Below, piece by piece: positions 41,708 through 49,230 of a stretch of 55,223 nucleotides of DNA; position 1 is the stretch's first letter, and each line of letters starts with the position of its first letter. Below the pieces are notes generated by a model. It did no database searches, was not told the DNA's origin, and was given only the letters and a program-made list of their open reading frames with translations. The stretch spans positions 1-55,223 of IMG/VR virus record IMGVR_UViG_3300042868_005645, one strand, 5' to 3'. The stretch is from a virus. A program made the translations under genes and the position numbers.

Positions 41708-42298
41708 ATGAAAAAAATCATTCTTACAGACGCAGACGGTGTTATTTTGGATTGGGAGTATGCATTTGACGTCTGGATGCAACAACATGGCTTCCAAAAA
41801 CAAGACGGTGGACAATTTGTCTATAATATAGGCAAACGCTACGGTATTGATGCAGATCAAGGCAAGAAGTTAATCAAAATCTTCAACGAAAGTGCCGCAA
41901 TTGGTTTCTTACCCCCATTGCGTGATGCCATGTACTACATTAAACGGCTACATGAAGAACACGGTTATGTTTTTCATTGTATTACTAGCCTAAGCAAAGA
42001 CGAAAATGCCCAAGAACTGCGAACAATGAATCTTCGTAAGTTATTTGGTGCAACAGCATTTGAAAAGTTCATTTATTTGGACACAGGTGCAGATAAGGAT
42101 GAAGTTCTTGAAAAGTATCGAGGCAAGGGTTACTACTGGGTAGAGGATAAAATTACCAATGCACTGGCAGGTGCCAAAGTAGGACTAAAGAGTCTGCTCA
42201 TGGAACATGGTCACAACATGGACTTTGCGGGCAATGAGGCACAACTGGTAAAAAATTGGAAAGATGTTTACGAAAGGATTACAGGTGAACAGTCTTGA
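41708..42298 (+). CDS. HAD-like hydrolase (phosphatase)
   Basis: 196 aa. N-terminal HAD motif TDADGVILDW (6-15), motif II Thr/Ser in CITSLSKDE and acidic YWVEDKITNA near 145-154. A second HAD nucleotidase-type protein, unlike the one at 12684 in detail. Substrate unknown, a nucleotide is likely. Start at ATG 41708 because upstream is promoter. Confidence 0.75.
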   Translation: MKKIILTDADGVILDWEYAFDVWMQQHGFQKQDGGQFVYNIGKRYGIDADQGKKLIKIFNESAAIGFLPPLRDAMYYIKRLHEEHGYVFHCITSLSKDENAQELRTMNLRKLFGATAFEKFIYLDTGADKDEVLEKYRGKGYYWVEDKITNALAGAKVGLKSLLMEHGHNMDFAGNEAQLVKNWKDVYERITGEQS

Positions 42299-42476
42299 AA
42301 AAATATGGGCTCGGGCAACCGGCCACTTAATGGGACACACGGACGATGACCGTCCAGATGTTCCAATTCTAACAGTCCGTGAAGCAAGGATAGCCCTTTT
42401 CTTAAAAACATTTTGGGTTATTATACACGTTGTAACCTGCTTCTTTATTATTGCCAACACCGTGCGTCATTGGTAA
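42285..42476 (+). CDS. Small membrane protein, 63 aa (GTG start)
   Basis: GTG 42285 has AAGGA upstream and overlaps the previous gene by 14 bp. Soluble basic N-terminus ([19 protein letters not shown]) and a C-terminal hydrophobic helix ([17 protein letters not shown]). Unknown function. Confidence 0.6.
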   Translation: MNSLEKIWARATGHLMGHTDDDRPDVPILTVREARIALFLKTFWVIIHVVTCFFIIANTVRHW

Positions 42477-42479
42477 ATA
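42472..42479 (+). promoter_or_regulatory. Late promoter GGTAAATA, near-leaderless
   Basis: Overlaps the previous stop and lies 5 bp before the ErpA-like ATG at 42485. Confidence 0.5.
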
Positions 42480-42484
42480 CTAGT

Positions 42485-42814
42485 ATGGAACCAATTACAA
42501 TAACCGAATCGGCTGTAAAAAAGATCGCAGACCTTTTAGCAGAAGAAAATAATCCCAAGTTGTGCCTGCGCACCTTTGTTCAAGGTGGTGGATGCAGTGG
42601 ATTCCAATATGGATTCACCTTCGACGAAGAACAAGCAGAAGACGATTTTGTCATCGAGCGTGACAGTGTTAAAGTTCTCATAGACGCTATGAGTTACCAA
42701 TACTTATTGGGCTCAGAGATCAACTATACCGAAGATGCTATGGGTAGTAGTTTTACTATTAAAAATCCAGCAGCCAAATCTACCTGTGGTTGCGGTAGTA
42801 GTTTTAGTGTATAA
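42485..42814 (+). CDS. erpA: A-type iron-sulfur carrier, ErpA-like
   Basis: 109 aa. The three cysteines are present: [11 protein letters not shown] and the C-terminal [11 protein letters not shown]. The sequence follows ErpA more than IscA ([34 protein letters not shown]). ErpA delivers 4Fe-4S clusters to apoproteins. Next to IscU and IscA, it forms a phage-borne cluster assembly set. Confidence 0.93.
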   Translation: MEPITITESAVKKIADLLAEENNPKLCLRTFVQGGGCSGFQYGFTFDEEQAEDDFVIERDSVKVLIDAMSYQYLLGSEINYTEDAMGSSFTIKNPAAKSTCGCGSSFSV

Positions 42815-42822
42815 GGAAACAC

Positions 42823-43209
42823 ATGGCCTATTCAGATAAAGTTATTGACCATTACGAAAATCCTCGCAACGTAGGATCGTTTGCCAAAGATGATCCAACT
42901 GTGGGCACAGGCATGGTGGGTGCTCCTGCCTGTGGTGATGTGATGAAACTACAGATAAAGGTTGACAATGATACAGGTATTATTACAGATGCAAAATTTA
43001 AAACGTATGGCTGTGGATCGGCTATCGCAAGTTCGAGTCTTGTCACAGAGTGGCTTAAAGGAAAAACCCTCGACCAAGCAGGAACAATCAAAAACAAAGA
43101 AATAGCAGAAGAACTAGCCCTACCTCCAGTAAAGATACATTGTTCAATTTTAGCAGAAGATGCTATCAAAGCAGCCGTTGATGATTACCGTAACCGACAC
43201 AGCACGTAA
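42823..43209 (+). CDS. iscU: Iron-sulfur scaffold IscU
   Basis: 128 aa, full length. The cluster ligands C37 (PACGD), C63 (YGCGSA) and C106 (HCS) and the HscA recognition motif LPPVK are in place. IscU builds 2Fe-2S clusters with a cysteine desulfurase. No IscS, HscA or HscB is in the window, so host partners are presumably used. Confidence 0.95.
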   Translation: MAYSDKVIDHYENPRNVGSFAKDDPTVGTGMVGAPACGDVMKLQIKVDNDTGIITDAKFKTYGCGSAIASSSLVTEWLKGKTLDQAGTIKNKEIAEELALPPVKIHCSILAEDAIKAAVDDYRNRHST

Positions 43210-43507
43210 ACGCATCAAACAGAATTTAGACAAACGCGGCAAAGGCCTAGGTATTCGCATAGGCGTGAGAACCACAGGTTGCAGTGGTTTAGCCTACACC
43301 ATCGAGTATGTGGATGAATACACTGCTGAACCCGGAGTTACTAATTTTGGTCAACCAGAATTCATTGTGCTGATTGACGCTAAGAGTTTGGCTTATCTAA
43401 ATGGCTTGACAATGGATTGGGTTCGCAACGGACTCAATGAAGGATTCGATTTCATCAATCCTAATGAGCGTGACCGTTGTGGATGTGGAGAAAGTTTTAG
43501 AGTTTAA
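43181..43507 (+). CDS. iscA: A-type iron-sulfur carrier, IscA-like
   Basis: 108 aa, starting at the ATG 43181 inside the end of iscU. TTGCSGLAYTIEYV and DRCGCGESFRV hold the three ligand cysteines. Divergent from the upstream ErpA-like protein, so two different A-type carriers flank IscU. Confidence 0.92.
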   Translation: MITVTDTARKRIKQNLDKRGKGLGIRIGVRTTGCSGLAYTIEYVDEYTAEPGVTNFGQPEFIVLIDAKSLAYLNGLTMDWVRNGLNEGFDFINPNERDRCGCGESFRV

Positions 43508-43509
43508 AT

Positions 43510-44211
43510 ATGAGTGGAAGATTTTTTAGTCCGCATATTCCTCCGGCGTGGATGATCTTGCCTAGAACTAAATTATTAAGCAACAACATTCTACATCATA
43601 ACACTGATAGTATTGTTTCCTGCGAAGAAAATAACACAGATGCCTATTATACTTTTAATTCCCTCGGGTACAGAGAAAAAGAGTATGCAGAAAATTATTC
43701 TGAATTTGATCGATTAATTTTAGCCATAGGGCCTAGTTGTGTGTTTGGGATCAATGTTAGAAATTCCCACTGCTGGCCCAGACTCCTAGAAAATTCTTTG
43801 CCTAATACTAGGGTATTAAATTTTGGAGTTGCAGGAGCAAGTATGGACTCCATTTCGAGAATGACTTCGTGTTTAATTCCATATTTTAAATCTCGTTGTA
43901 GAAAATTAGAAGTTGTCGCATTATGGGCATTTATGGATCGCCGAGAAATATTTTTAGACGACTATATGTGTTCTTGGAGTCCTCCAGTAGATCCCCCTTT
44001 CCCAGAATTCGTTCTTGGCATCGATGATACCTCAAGTAGTTACAACCATGAAAAAAATGAAACTATGGTTAGAGCAGTGTGTAGTCAATACGATGTTCCT
44101 TTGTATGTTGTCTCGTGGGACATCTATGAAAACGCAACCAAAGATGGTGGGCACCCTACAGCACAACATCATCGTGAGATGCTATTAGATATTGTAGGAC
44201 AAATCAAATGA
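43510..44211 (+). CDS. SGNH hydrolase-like protein, second copy
   Basis: 233 aa with FNSLGYREKEY (49-59), GPSCVFG (block I Ser), LNFGVAGASMDS (Gly block) and the C-terminal DGGHPTAQHH with the catalytic-type His. The same signature order as the 1461 protein identifies a paralogue. Nothing upstream suggests its own promoter; probably cotranscribed with the Fe-S genes. Confidence 0.65.
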   Translation: MSGRFFSPHIPPAWMILPRTKLLSNNILHHNTDSIVSCEENNTDAYYTFNSLGYREKEYAENYSEFDRLILAIGPSCVFGINVRNSHCWPRLLENSLPNTRVLNFGVAGASMDSISRMTSCLIPYFKSRCRKLEVVALWAFMDRREIFLDDYMCSWSPPVDPPFPEFVLGIDDTSSSYNHEKNETMVRAVCSQYDVPLYVVSWDIYENATKDGGHPTAQHHREMLLDIVGQIK

Positions 44212-44543
44212 CAGCATGGACCAGAGAAGACACTCAATTTTGGGTTGCTCGATTAGAACATAGAATTGAAGACATTGACTATTACCTAAACCGCACAGTT
44301 GAATGGTGTGAGGATAACGGCATTTACAGAGATGATGCAGTCTTTGCCTGTGCATTGATGACAATCATTTGGGTAAGCCATCAACGTGACGAGCCACTTT
44401 CCAAAAGAGAAGCCATGGAACTACTTGGAATCAAAGGATGGGAATTGGTTGAAGACGAAGAGTTTGAACTTAATCAAAAATATATCGATTTGGACATCGA
44501 CGACCTCCTAGAAGAAGTTTACCAAAAACTATTTTTAACTTGA
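44208..44543 (+). CDS. Acidic hypothetical protein, 111 aa
   Basis: Helical, acidic protein (DYYLNRTVEWCEDNG, IDLDIDDLLEEVYQK) coupled to the SGNH gene by ATGA. Its stop lies in the next promoter. Unknown function. Confidence 0.6.
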   Translation: MTAWTREDTQFWVARLEHRIEDIDYYLNRTVEWCEDNGIYRDDAVFACALMTIIWVSHQRDEPLSKREAMELLGIKGWELVEDEEFELNQKYIDLDIDDLLEEVYQKLFLT

Positions 44544-44568
44544 CAAATCAACTTAACTGTACTATACT
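44540..44568 (+). promoter_or_regulatory. Sigma70 promoter
   Basis: TTGACA (44540-44545), 17 bp, TATACT (44563-44568), driving the 44601 gene with GGAG before the ATG. Confidence 0.8.
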
Positions 44569-44600
44569 ATAGACTATTACAGTAAACAGTTGGAGTTCAA

Positions 44601-44996
44601 ATGAGTATGCACCTAGAAGGCCCTTGGCTCAGCACCACTGGCAAGCGAAAAGGTAAAAAGAAATTTGCCTCAGCAGAACATGCAAAAAAGGCTCGTGAAT
44701 TGGAAGAGTCTTGGAAAGAATTGCTCAAAAGACAAGGTGTTGAGCAAGAGGAAAGAAAACGTGCTCGTGGTATGAGTGCTCCAAGTTTGAGCAGTTCCTA
44801 CAGCCTCAAGATTCCAGAAGGTCGTAACACTACAGCACATATCAAAAGTGTTGATACTGGTGGTAATGCTGTACTAAAACCTAGTCCAGTGTATACAGGT
44901 ACAAAGGTCAAAGGTATTGCCACCATGCACAAGAGCAATGCTGTTCCAGTGTTTTCGGATGAGCAAGCAGTAGATATTTCCAAAATGCGACGATAA
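44601..44996 (+). CDS. Basic hypothetical protein, 131 aa
   Basis: Lys-rich N-terminus (KRKGKKKFASAEHAKKAREL) with a charged helix, then a Ser/Thr-rich extended region ending VDISKMRR. I recall such proteins from T4-like marine phages without function. DNA or RNA binding is plausible from charge. Confidence 0.6.
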   Translation: MSMHLEGPWLSTTGKRKGKKKFASAEHAKKARELEESWKELLKRQGVEQEERKRARGMSAPSLSSSYSLKIPEGRNTTAHIKSVDTGGNAVLKPSPVYTGTKVKGIATMHKSNAVPVFSDEQAVDISKMRR

Positions 44997-44998
44997 TC

Positions 44999-45027
44999 TT
45001 GCATTTTTTAATGGAATATTGTACAAT
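44999..45027 (+). promoter_or_regulatory. Sigma70-like promoter for the structured RNA
   Basis: TTGCAT (44999-45004), 17 bp, TACAAT (45022-45027). The next ATG with a good ribosome site is 260 bp away at 45289. Confidence 0.6.
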
Positions 45028-45288
45028 GAGATATATACTGTACGTTTCGCAAAGAAACTAAGATAGTAGAACTAAAGTATGTCACAAGCAGAAACGGTTC
45101 CGCGGGTCTTGGCCAATGAGAAACCCGTATTTTCGGGAAGCCAAGGGTCGCCAAAGGCACACTGATTATGAGACAGTGCGTCCAATGGAGACAACTACAC
45201 GAAAGTAGGGTTCTTTCAGAGCCTCGTGAAGTTAACTCCCTTTATGTAATGTGATTAGAAATAATCACACCAAGTCAAAGGAGGACTT
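45028..45288 (+). ncRNA. Structured leader or small RNA
   Basis: A 260-base stretch without a convincing gene but with several hairpins: GTTTC/GAAAC (45044-45058), CTTGGC/GCCAAG enclosing CCCG/CGGG (45108-45145), CACTG/CAGTG (45160-45178), GAAAG/CTTTC (45201-45217) and GTGATTA-GAAA-TAATCAC (45251-45268). A last stem AAGTC/GACTT (45272-45288) holds the ribosome site AAAGGAG in its loop. Two 28-codon open frames (45079-45165 and 45168-45254) lack ribosome sites. I could not match it to a known RNA class. Regulation of the SleB gene downstream is likely if the transcript continues. Confidence 0.6.
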
Positions 45289-45837
45289 ATGGAAAAATTA
45301 GTTAAAATCAGCACCTACATTTTGGCGCTGTTGTCAGTGGTCTTGGTTGTAAATGCCATCACCGAAAGAAAATTTGAAATTCTTAAGAAAAACAATGGTT
45401 ACTATAATACAGATATAGTTTCTATTAAGACACGTGAGCGTCAACTAGATTGTTTGGCCATGAACATCTATAGAGAGGCAGGACACGAATCGTTTGAAGG
45501 TAAAGTTGCTGTGGCACAGGTTACACTAAATCGAGTAGAACATCCTAGTTTTCCAAAAGATGTCTGCGGTGTAATTTACCAAAAAACATCATTTATGGAC
45601 AAAGTCGTTTGCCAGTTCTCATGGTATTGCGAAAGTGCCACAAAGGCTCGTCCTATAAACAAAGCCGCATATGACGAAAGTTATGCTGTGGCCAAGAAGG
45701 TTCTTTTAGAAAATTTTAGATTGGACGTTATGAAGGATGCATTGTACTATCATGCAAACTATGTAAATCCAAGATGGAATTTGGACAAAATTGGATCAAT
45801 CGGTAATCACATTTTTTATAAACCAAAAGGGCAATAA
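45289..45837 (+). CDS. Cell wall hydrolase, SleB/CwlJ family
   Basis: 182 aa. N-terminal membrane segment (IlALLSVVLVV region, residues 8-23) followed by the Hydrolase_2 domain: CLAMNIYREAGHES (56-69, with the catalytic-type Glu), GKVAVAQVTLNRV and ALYYHANYVNPRW. It should cleave peptidoglycan and is the best endolysin candidate in the window; the anchor resembles a signal-anchor-release design. A membrane protein gene follows. Confidence 0.85.
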   Translation: MEKLVKISTYILALLSVVLVVNAITERKFEILKKNNGYYNTDIVSIKTRERQLDCLAMNIYREAGHESFEGKVAVAQVTLNRVEHPSFPKDVCGVIYQKTSFMDKVVCQFSWYCESATKARPINKAAYDESYAVAKKVLLENFRLDVMKDALYYHANYVNPRWNLDKIGSIGNHIFYKPKGQ

Positions 45838-45839
45838 TC

Positions 45840-46151
45840 ATGACACAAAGCAATTATTCTTTGGAAACAGTTAAAACATTCTTTGTTGAAAAATTTCGAA
45901 ACATCTCAGCCGAAACATTGGGGTGGATCGCTGTAATAATTCTACACTCTGCAACCATTCCAAGCCTACTAGCAGTAATGGCTGGATTGACTGATAGACT
46001 GCCAGGTGTTGACTTAGTTCTTTTGGTTTGGTCCGGCCTAGCACTGTTGTTTGTCAAAGCCGCAGTCCAAAAAGACATGCTGAACATTGTTACTATTGGT
46101 TTTGGTTTCATCGTTCAAGCAGTATTGATGGCATTGATATTCTTCAAATAA
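45840..46151 (+). CDS. Small multi-span membrane protein, holin candidate
   Basis: 103 aa with about three hydrophobic segments (GWIAVIILHSATIPSLLAVM, VDLVLLVWSGLALLFV, IGFGFIVQAVLMALIFF). It begins 2 bp after the cell wall hydrolase. Adjacent position and topology fit a holin; other membrane roles are possible. Confidence 0.55.
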   Translation: MTQSNYSLETVKTFFVEKFRNISAETLGWIAVIILHSATIPSLLAVMAGLTDRLPGVDLVLLVWSGLALLFVKAAVQKDMLNIVTIGFGFIVQAVLMALIFFK

Positions 46152-46169
46152 CATCGATTACCAAACCAG

Positions 46170-46198
46170 TTGACACCACCTCCGGGTGGTGTTATACT
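46170..46198 (+). promoter_or_regulatory. Sigma70 promoter with palindromic spacer
   Basis: TTGACA (46170-46175), 17 bp, TATACT (46193-46198). The spacer forms a perfect inverted repeat ACACCACC-TCCG-GGTGGTGT (46173-46192), a likely operator. No T run follows the stem, so a terminator is not favoured. Confidence 0.75.
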
Positions 46199-46243
46199 AT
46201 GTACATAGTGAAAACTATTAATCAACACACAGAAAGGCACATT

Positions 46244-46723
46244 ATGAAAAAGGCAATTTTAATTAGTTTGGCGGCTGTAGCCATCACTGGCTGTAGTTCA
46301 ATGAAAGATATTCCGGATCGTAAAACATACGCACAGCCGGATTGGTATCAGAGTTGCGCCCAAGAGGGTGTCAAGGGCTGGTTCTGGTGGAAAGAAGATA
46401 TGGTCTATGCCTGCGGCGCTGGCGAGTCTGCATTTGCACAAGCCGCTGAAGAGCAGATGGATGCTATTGCAATGAACAACTTTGCAAAACGTATCGACGG
46501 TGTGGTTAATTCCGAAACCGTTATTGACATCAAAGACGATAAGAAATCTACTCGTACAACTATTTCTTATAAAGTTGATAACACTTCTATCCGTAAACAT
46601 GTTAAAACGGAAAAGGGTCATTTCACTATGAATGGACGTCATTACACTTACGTTCGTCTTGAAATGAAGAAAGATGTATTTGAACAGTTGATTGCTGAAG
46701 CCAAAACATCTAAGGCACGATGA
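46244..46723 (+). CDS. LPP20-like lipoprotein, 159 aa
   Basis: Signal peptide with lipobox ITGC (Cys17), then a domain like the LPP20/LPP20-lipoprotein group (WYQSCAQEGVKGWFWWKE, AFAQAAEEQMDAIAMNNFA). Likely anchored in the outer membrane of the host or virion-associated. GAAAGG ribosome site. It overlaps the next gene by ATGA. Confidence 0.65.
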   Translation: MKKAILISLAAVAITGCSSMKDIPDRKTYAQPDWYQSCAQEGVKGWFWWKEDMVYACGAGESAFAQAAEEQMDAIAMNNFAKRIDGVVNSETVIDIKDDKKSTRTTISYKVDNTSIRKHVKTEKGHFTMNGRHYTYVRLEMKKDVFEQLIAEAKTSKAR

Positions 46724-47070
46724 TGCGACCCCTTACTATAGCAGTTGGACCTACACTACTGTTAGCATGTCTTCTGACGTTAACAGGGTGCGCAAGTTAT
46801 CCTGAATCTGCTAGACTAAAGCCACAGTATTGTTATACTAATCAAACCATTGATGTTAAAAATGGAGAGAAAGTTTCCAGCGATACAAGATTAGAATGTA
46901 CTGACGATCCTACAAAACAGTTGTTCCAGGCTCGTAGTGGTATATCTAAAGATTGTAGGGAATTTTATTATGTCATGCCTCTAAGAGGCGAATTGGTTGA
47001 AAGGAGAGGTTATGCTTGCCAAAAGTTCTCAGGTGTTAGTGAAGTTTTTAATCCTGGTCAGCATCGCTAG
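46720..47070 (+). CDS. Lipoprotein, 116 aa
   Basis: Signal peptide and lipobox LTGC (Cys24). Four or more cysteines in the mature part (QYCYT, LECTDD, DCREF, YACQK) suggest disulfides, consistent with a periplasmic location. Unknown function. Confidence 0.6.
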   Translation: MMRPLTIAVGPTLLLACLLTLTGCASYPESARLKPQYCYTNQTIDVKNGEKVSSDTRLECTDDPTKQLFQARSGISKDCREFYYVMPLRGELVERRGYACQKFSGVSEVFNPGQHR

Positions 47071-47449
47071 TACTGCTCATGCAGATGTCAACATCCCATT
47101 GAGTGCGACTAATGGAGTAAGACAGGATTATCAAAGCAATACCAGTGTCCTTGCCATTGTGTTTAACCTGTTCAAGGCAGTGGATGGTTCGCTGTCTTAC
47201 GAAGACAAACAAACACACATCATGACAGTTATACATGCACTGCAAAATTCAGATAACGGAGAAGTTTCTGAATGGCACAATCCGTCAACTGACAGTTCAG
47301 GAAGAGTTAGTATTGTTATGACATATCCTGTGCAAGGTGGTGTGTGCCGTAGGTTCTTCTCAGAGATTCGAATTAAACAACGAATACGGGAATTTAACGA
47401 ACAAGGCTGTCATACCATGGATAGTCGCTATTGGAGTTTTAGTCGATAA
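47012..47449 (+). CDS. Secreted protein, 145 aa
   Basis: Excellent ribosome site (AAGGAGAGG) before ATG 47012. Cleavable signal peptide (ILVSIASTAHA). The C-terminal part (YPVQGGVCRRFFSEI, QGCHTMDSRYWSF) resembles the C-terminal motif of 17-kDa surface-antigen-like proteins. It starts within the previous lipoprotein gene. Unknown function. Confidence 0.6.
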   Translation: MLAKSSQVLVKFLILVSIASTAHADVNIPLSATNGVRQDYQSNTSVLAIVFNLFKAVDGSLSYEDKQTHIMTVIHALQNSDNGEVSEWHNPSTDSSGRVSIVMTYPVQGGVCRRFFSEIRIKQRIREFNEQGCHTMDSRYWSFSR

Positions 47450-47452
47450 ATA
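47445..47452 (+). promoter_or_regulatory. Late promoter GATAAATA, near-leaderless
   Basis: Overlaps the previous stop, 6 bp before the ATG at 47459; no Shine-Dalgarno. Confidence 0.5.
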
Positions 47453-47458
47453 ATAATT

Positions 47459-48850
47459 ATGGTATTTGCTTTCTTACTTGCTATCTCAGGATTAACACTA
47501 TCGGCTGTGGCCATTTATTATAGTGTTATAGGTTTAACCGCAGTGTTTGCCGCGGCATTCTGGCCCATTGTAATAATGGGTACAACACTAGAAATATCTA
47601 AACTTGTAGCCGCAAGTTGGCTTAAAGCCTACTGGGACAAAATTCCAGTAAGTATGAAAATATACATGACTATGGCAGTGGTGGTACTTATGTTCATTAC
47701 CAGCATGGGTATATTTGGATTCTTAAGTAAAGCACACTTGGATCAAAATATTGTCAGCGGAGATGTTCAAGGTAAAATTGCCATCTATGACGAGAAGATA
47801 AAAACTGAACGGGAGAATATCGATGCCGCACGTACAGCACTTAGTCAAATGGATGCGCAGGTTAATGAACGACTTAGTCGTAGCACCGACGACCGTGGTG
47901 CAGAACGAGCCGTCCAAATCCGCAGACAGCAACAAGCAGAACGAACTAGACTCCAAAACGATATTTCTAGGTCACAGGGTGCTATTGCTAAACTCAACGA
48001 AGAACGAGCCCCTATCGCCGCAGAAGTCCGCAAAGTCGAAGCCGAAGTTGGACCAATAAAATATATTGCCGCATTAATCTACGGCGATAACCCAGATGCT
48101 AATATATTAGAAAAAGCAGTAACATGGGTCATTATGATTATTGTGTTTGTGTTTGACCCACTGGCTATTCTAATGTTGTTGGGCGCACAAATGACTTACA
48201 AATGGCACAAAGAGCGACAAGAGTACACTGAAATGGCCAGTGACTTATATGAAGTTTCAAAACCCCAAGAAGAAAAAATTGACGAGCCTGACATAGAGGA
48301 AGGCAATCGCCTCTTGGCAGAGATTGAAAAGGAAGAACCAGTGTGGCCTACGCCTAGTCCTTATTGGCCATTCCCCAAAGCAGAAAAAATAGAAGAAATT
48401 AATCCTAGAGATTTAGATCTCAACGAAGCAGCCAAAGCAGAAAAAGTTGACATTGTTGAACAAGCGGGTCTTGAACAATGGAACCGAATGATAGAAGAAG
48501 CAGAACGTGAACTTCAAAAAGAAAAAGTCACTGAAACAGAGTTTGATATCGAAGAACATGCAAGGTCTTATGACGTTGATCAAACAGAATCGGTTAAGGA
48601 TCGTATGCGCCAGTGGAAACTAGAAAATCCCAATTCCACTATTAAAGAAGAACGTGCAAAGAGAGATCTGGGAATAATTGAAACCCTACCATGGGAAGAA
48701 ACAGAAACGGACACAGCAGAGAAAAAAACGTATATGGTAAAAGAAGGAGATCAGCAAGTTATCAAAACTCGAGATGATACCTATGTACAAAATGCTGAAC
48801 AGACCACAGAAACACTATGGCAAAGAATACAAGACAAAAAAGCAAAATGA
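47459..48850 (+). CDS. Membrane protein with long coiled coil, 463 aa
   Basis: Four membrane segments: two at the N-terminus (FLLAISGLTLSAVAIYYS, VFAAAFWPIVIMGTT), one at about 62-85 (MTMAVVVLMFITSMGIFGF) and one near 225-245 (VTWVIMIIVFVFDPLAILML). Between the last two is a coiled coil (DEKIKTERENIDAA, RRQQQAERTRLQND). The C-terminal half is acidic and disordered. Similar proteins are frequent in marine T4-like phages; function unknown. Confidence 0.7.
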   Translation: MVFAFLLAISGLTLSAVAIYYSVIGLTAVFAAAFWPIVIMGTTLEISKLVAASWLKAYWDKIPVSMKIYMTMAVVVLMFITSMGIFGFLSKAHLDQNIVSGDVQGKIAIYDEKIKTERENIDAARTALSQMDAQVNERLSRSTDDRGAERAVQIRRQQQAERTRLQNDISRSQGAIAKLNEERAPIAAEVRKVEAEVGPIKYIAALIYGDNPDANILEKAVTWVIMIIVFVFDPLAILMLLGAQMTYKWHKERQEYTEMASDLYEVSKPQEEKIDEPDIEEGNRLLAEIEKEEPVWPTPSPYWPFPKAEKIEEINPRDLDLNEAAKAEKVDIVEQAGLEQWNRMIEEAERELQKEKVTETEFDIEEHARSYDVDQTESVKDRMRQWKLENPNSTIKEERAKRDLGIIETLPWEETETDTAEKKTYMVKEGDQQVIKTRDDTYVQNAEQTTETLWQRIQDKKAK

Positions 48851-49230
48851 TTCCAAAAAAAGTAACATTAATTACTCCACCGGATATACTGTCTAATCGT
48901 ACACAAAGTATATTGTTAGTTACTCCAAACAGTGACATAAAAGATTTCTTAGATGATTACTTAAAAACATTTAATGCTAACATTCATGTGTACCTTTATA
49001 CACCTTCGGATGCTGACATTAAGTGGCTGTTAACTGTAGCAGTTAGAGCAGAGGCTGTTATACTAGATTGCGATAATGCGCCCGATGATTTAAGTCATTT
49101 CTTGTCATACATTATCAGTATGCCTAATACATACTACAGAATAACTAATCCTAAAGTTGATTATTCTATCATTAACCCAAACAGGTTTTATGATTTTCCT
49201 AATTTAAATGAGAAGTTAAGGTCGCTATGA
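48847..49230 (+). CDS. Hypothetical protein, 127 aa
   Basis: Start at the ATGA overlap at 48847. An alpha/beta sequence (ILLVTPNSDIKDFLDDYL, AEAVILDCDNAPDDL) that reads like a response-regulator-like or Rossmann fold, unconfirmed. Coupled to bS21. Confidence 0.55.
   Translation: MIPKKVTLITPPDILSNRTQSILLVTPNSDIKDFLDDYLKTFNANIHVYLYTPSDADIKWLLTVAVRAEAVILDCDNAPDDLSHFLSYIISMPNTYYRITNPKVDYSIINPNRFYDFPNLNEKLRSL

Noticed and set aside
43503-43510. TTTAAATA at the start of the second SGNH-like gene as a late promoter
   Set aside because: It overlaps the ATG itself, so a transcript from it would start inside the gene.
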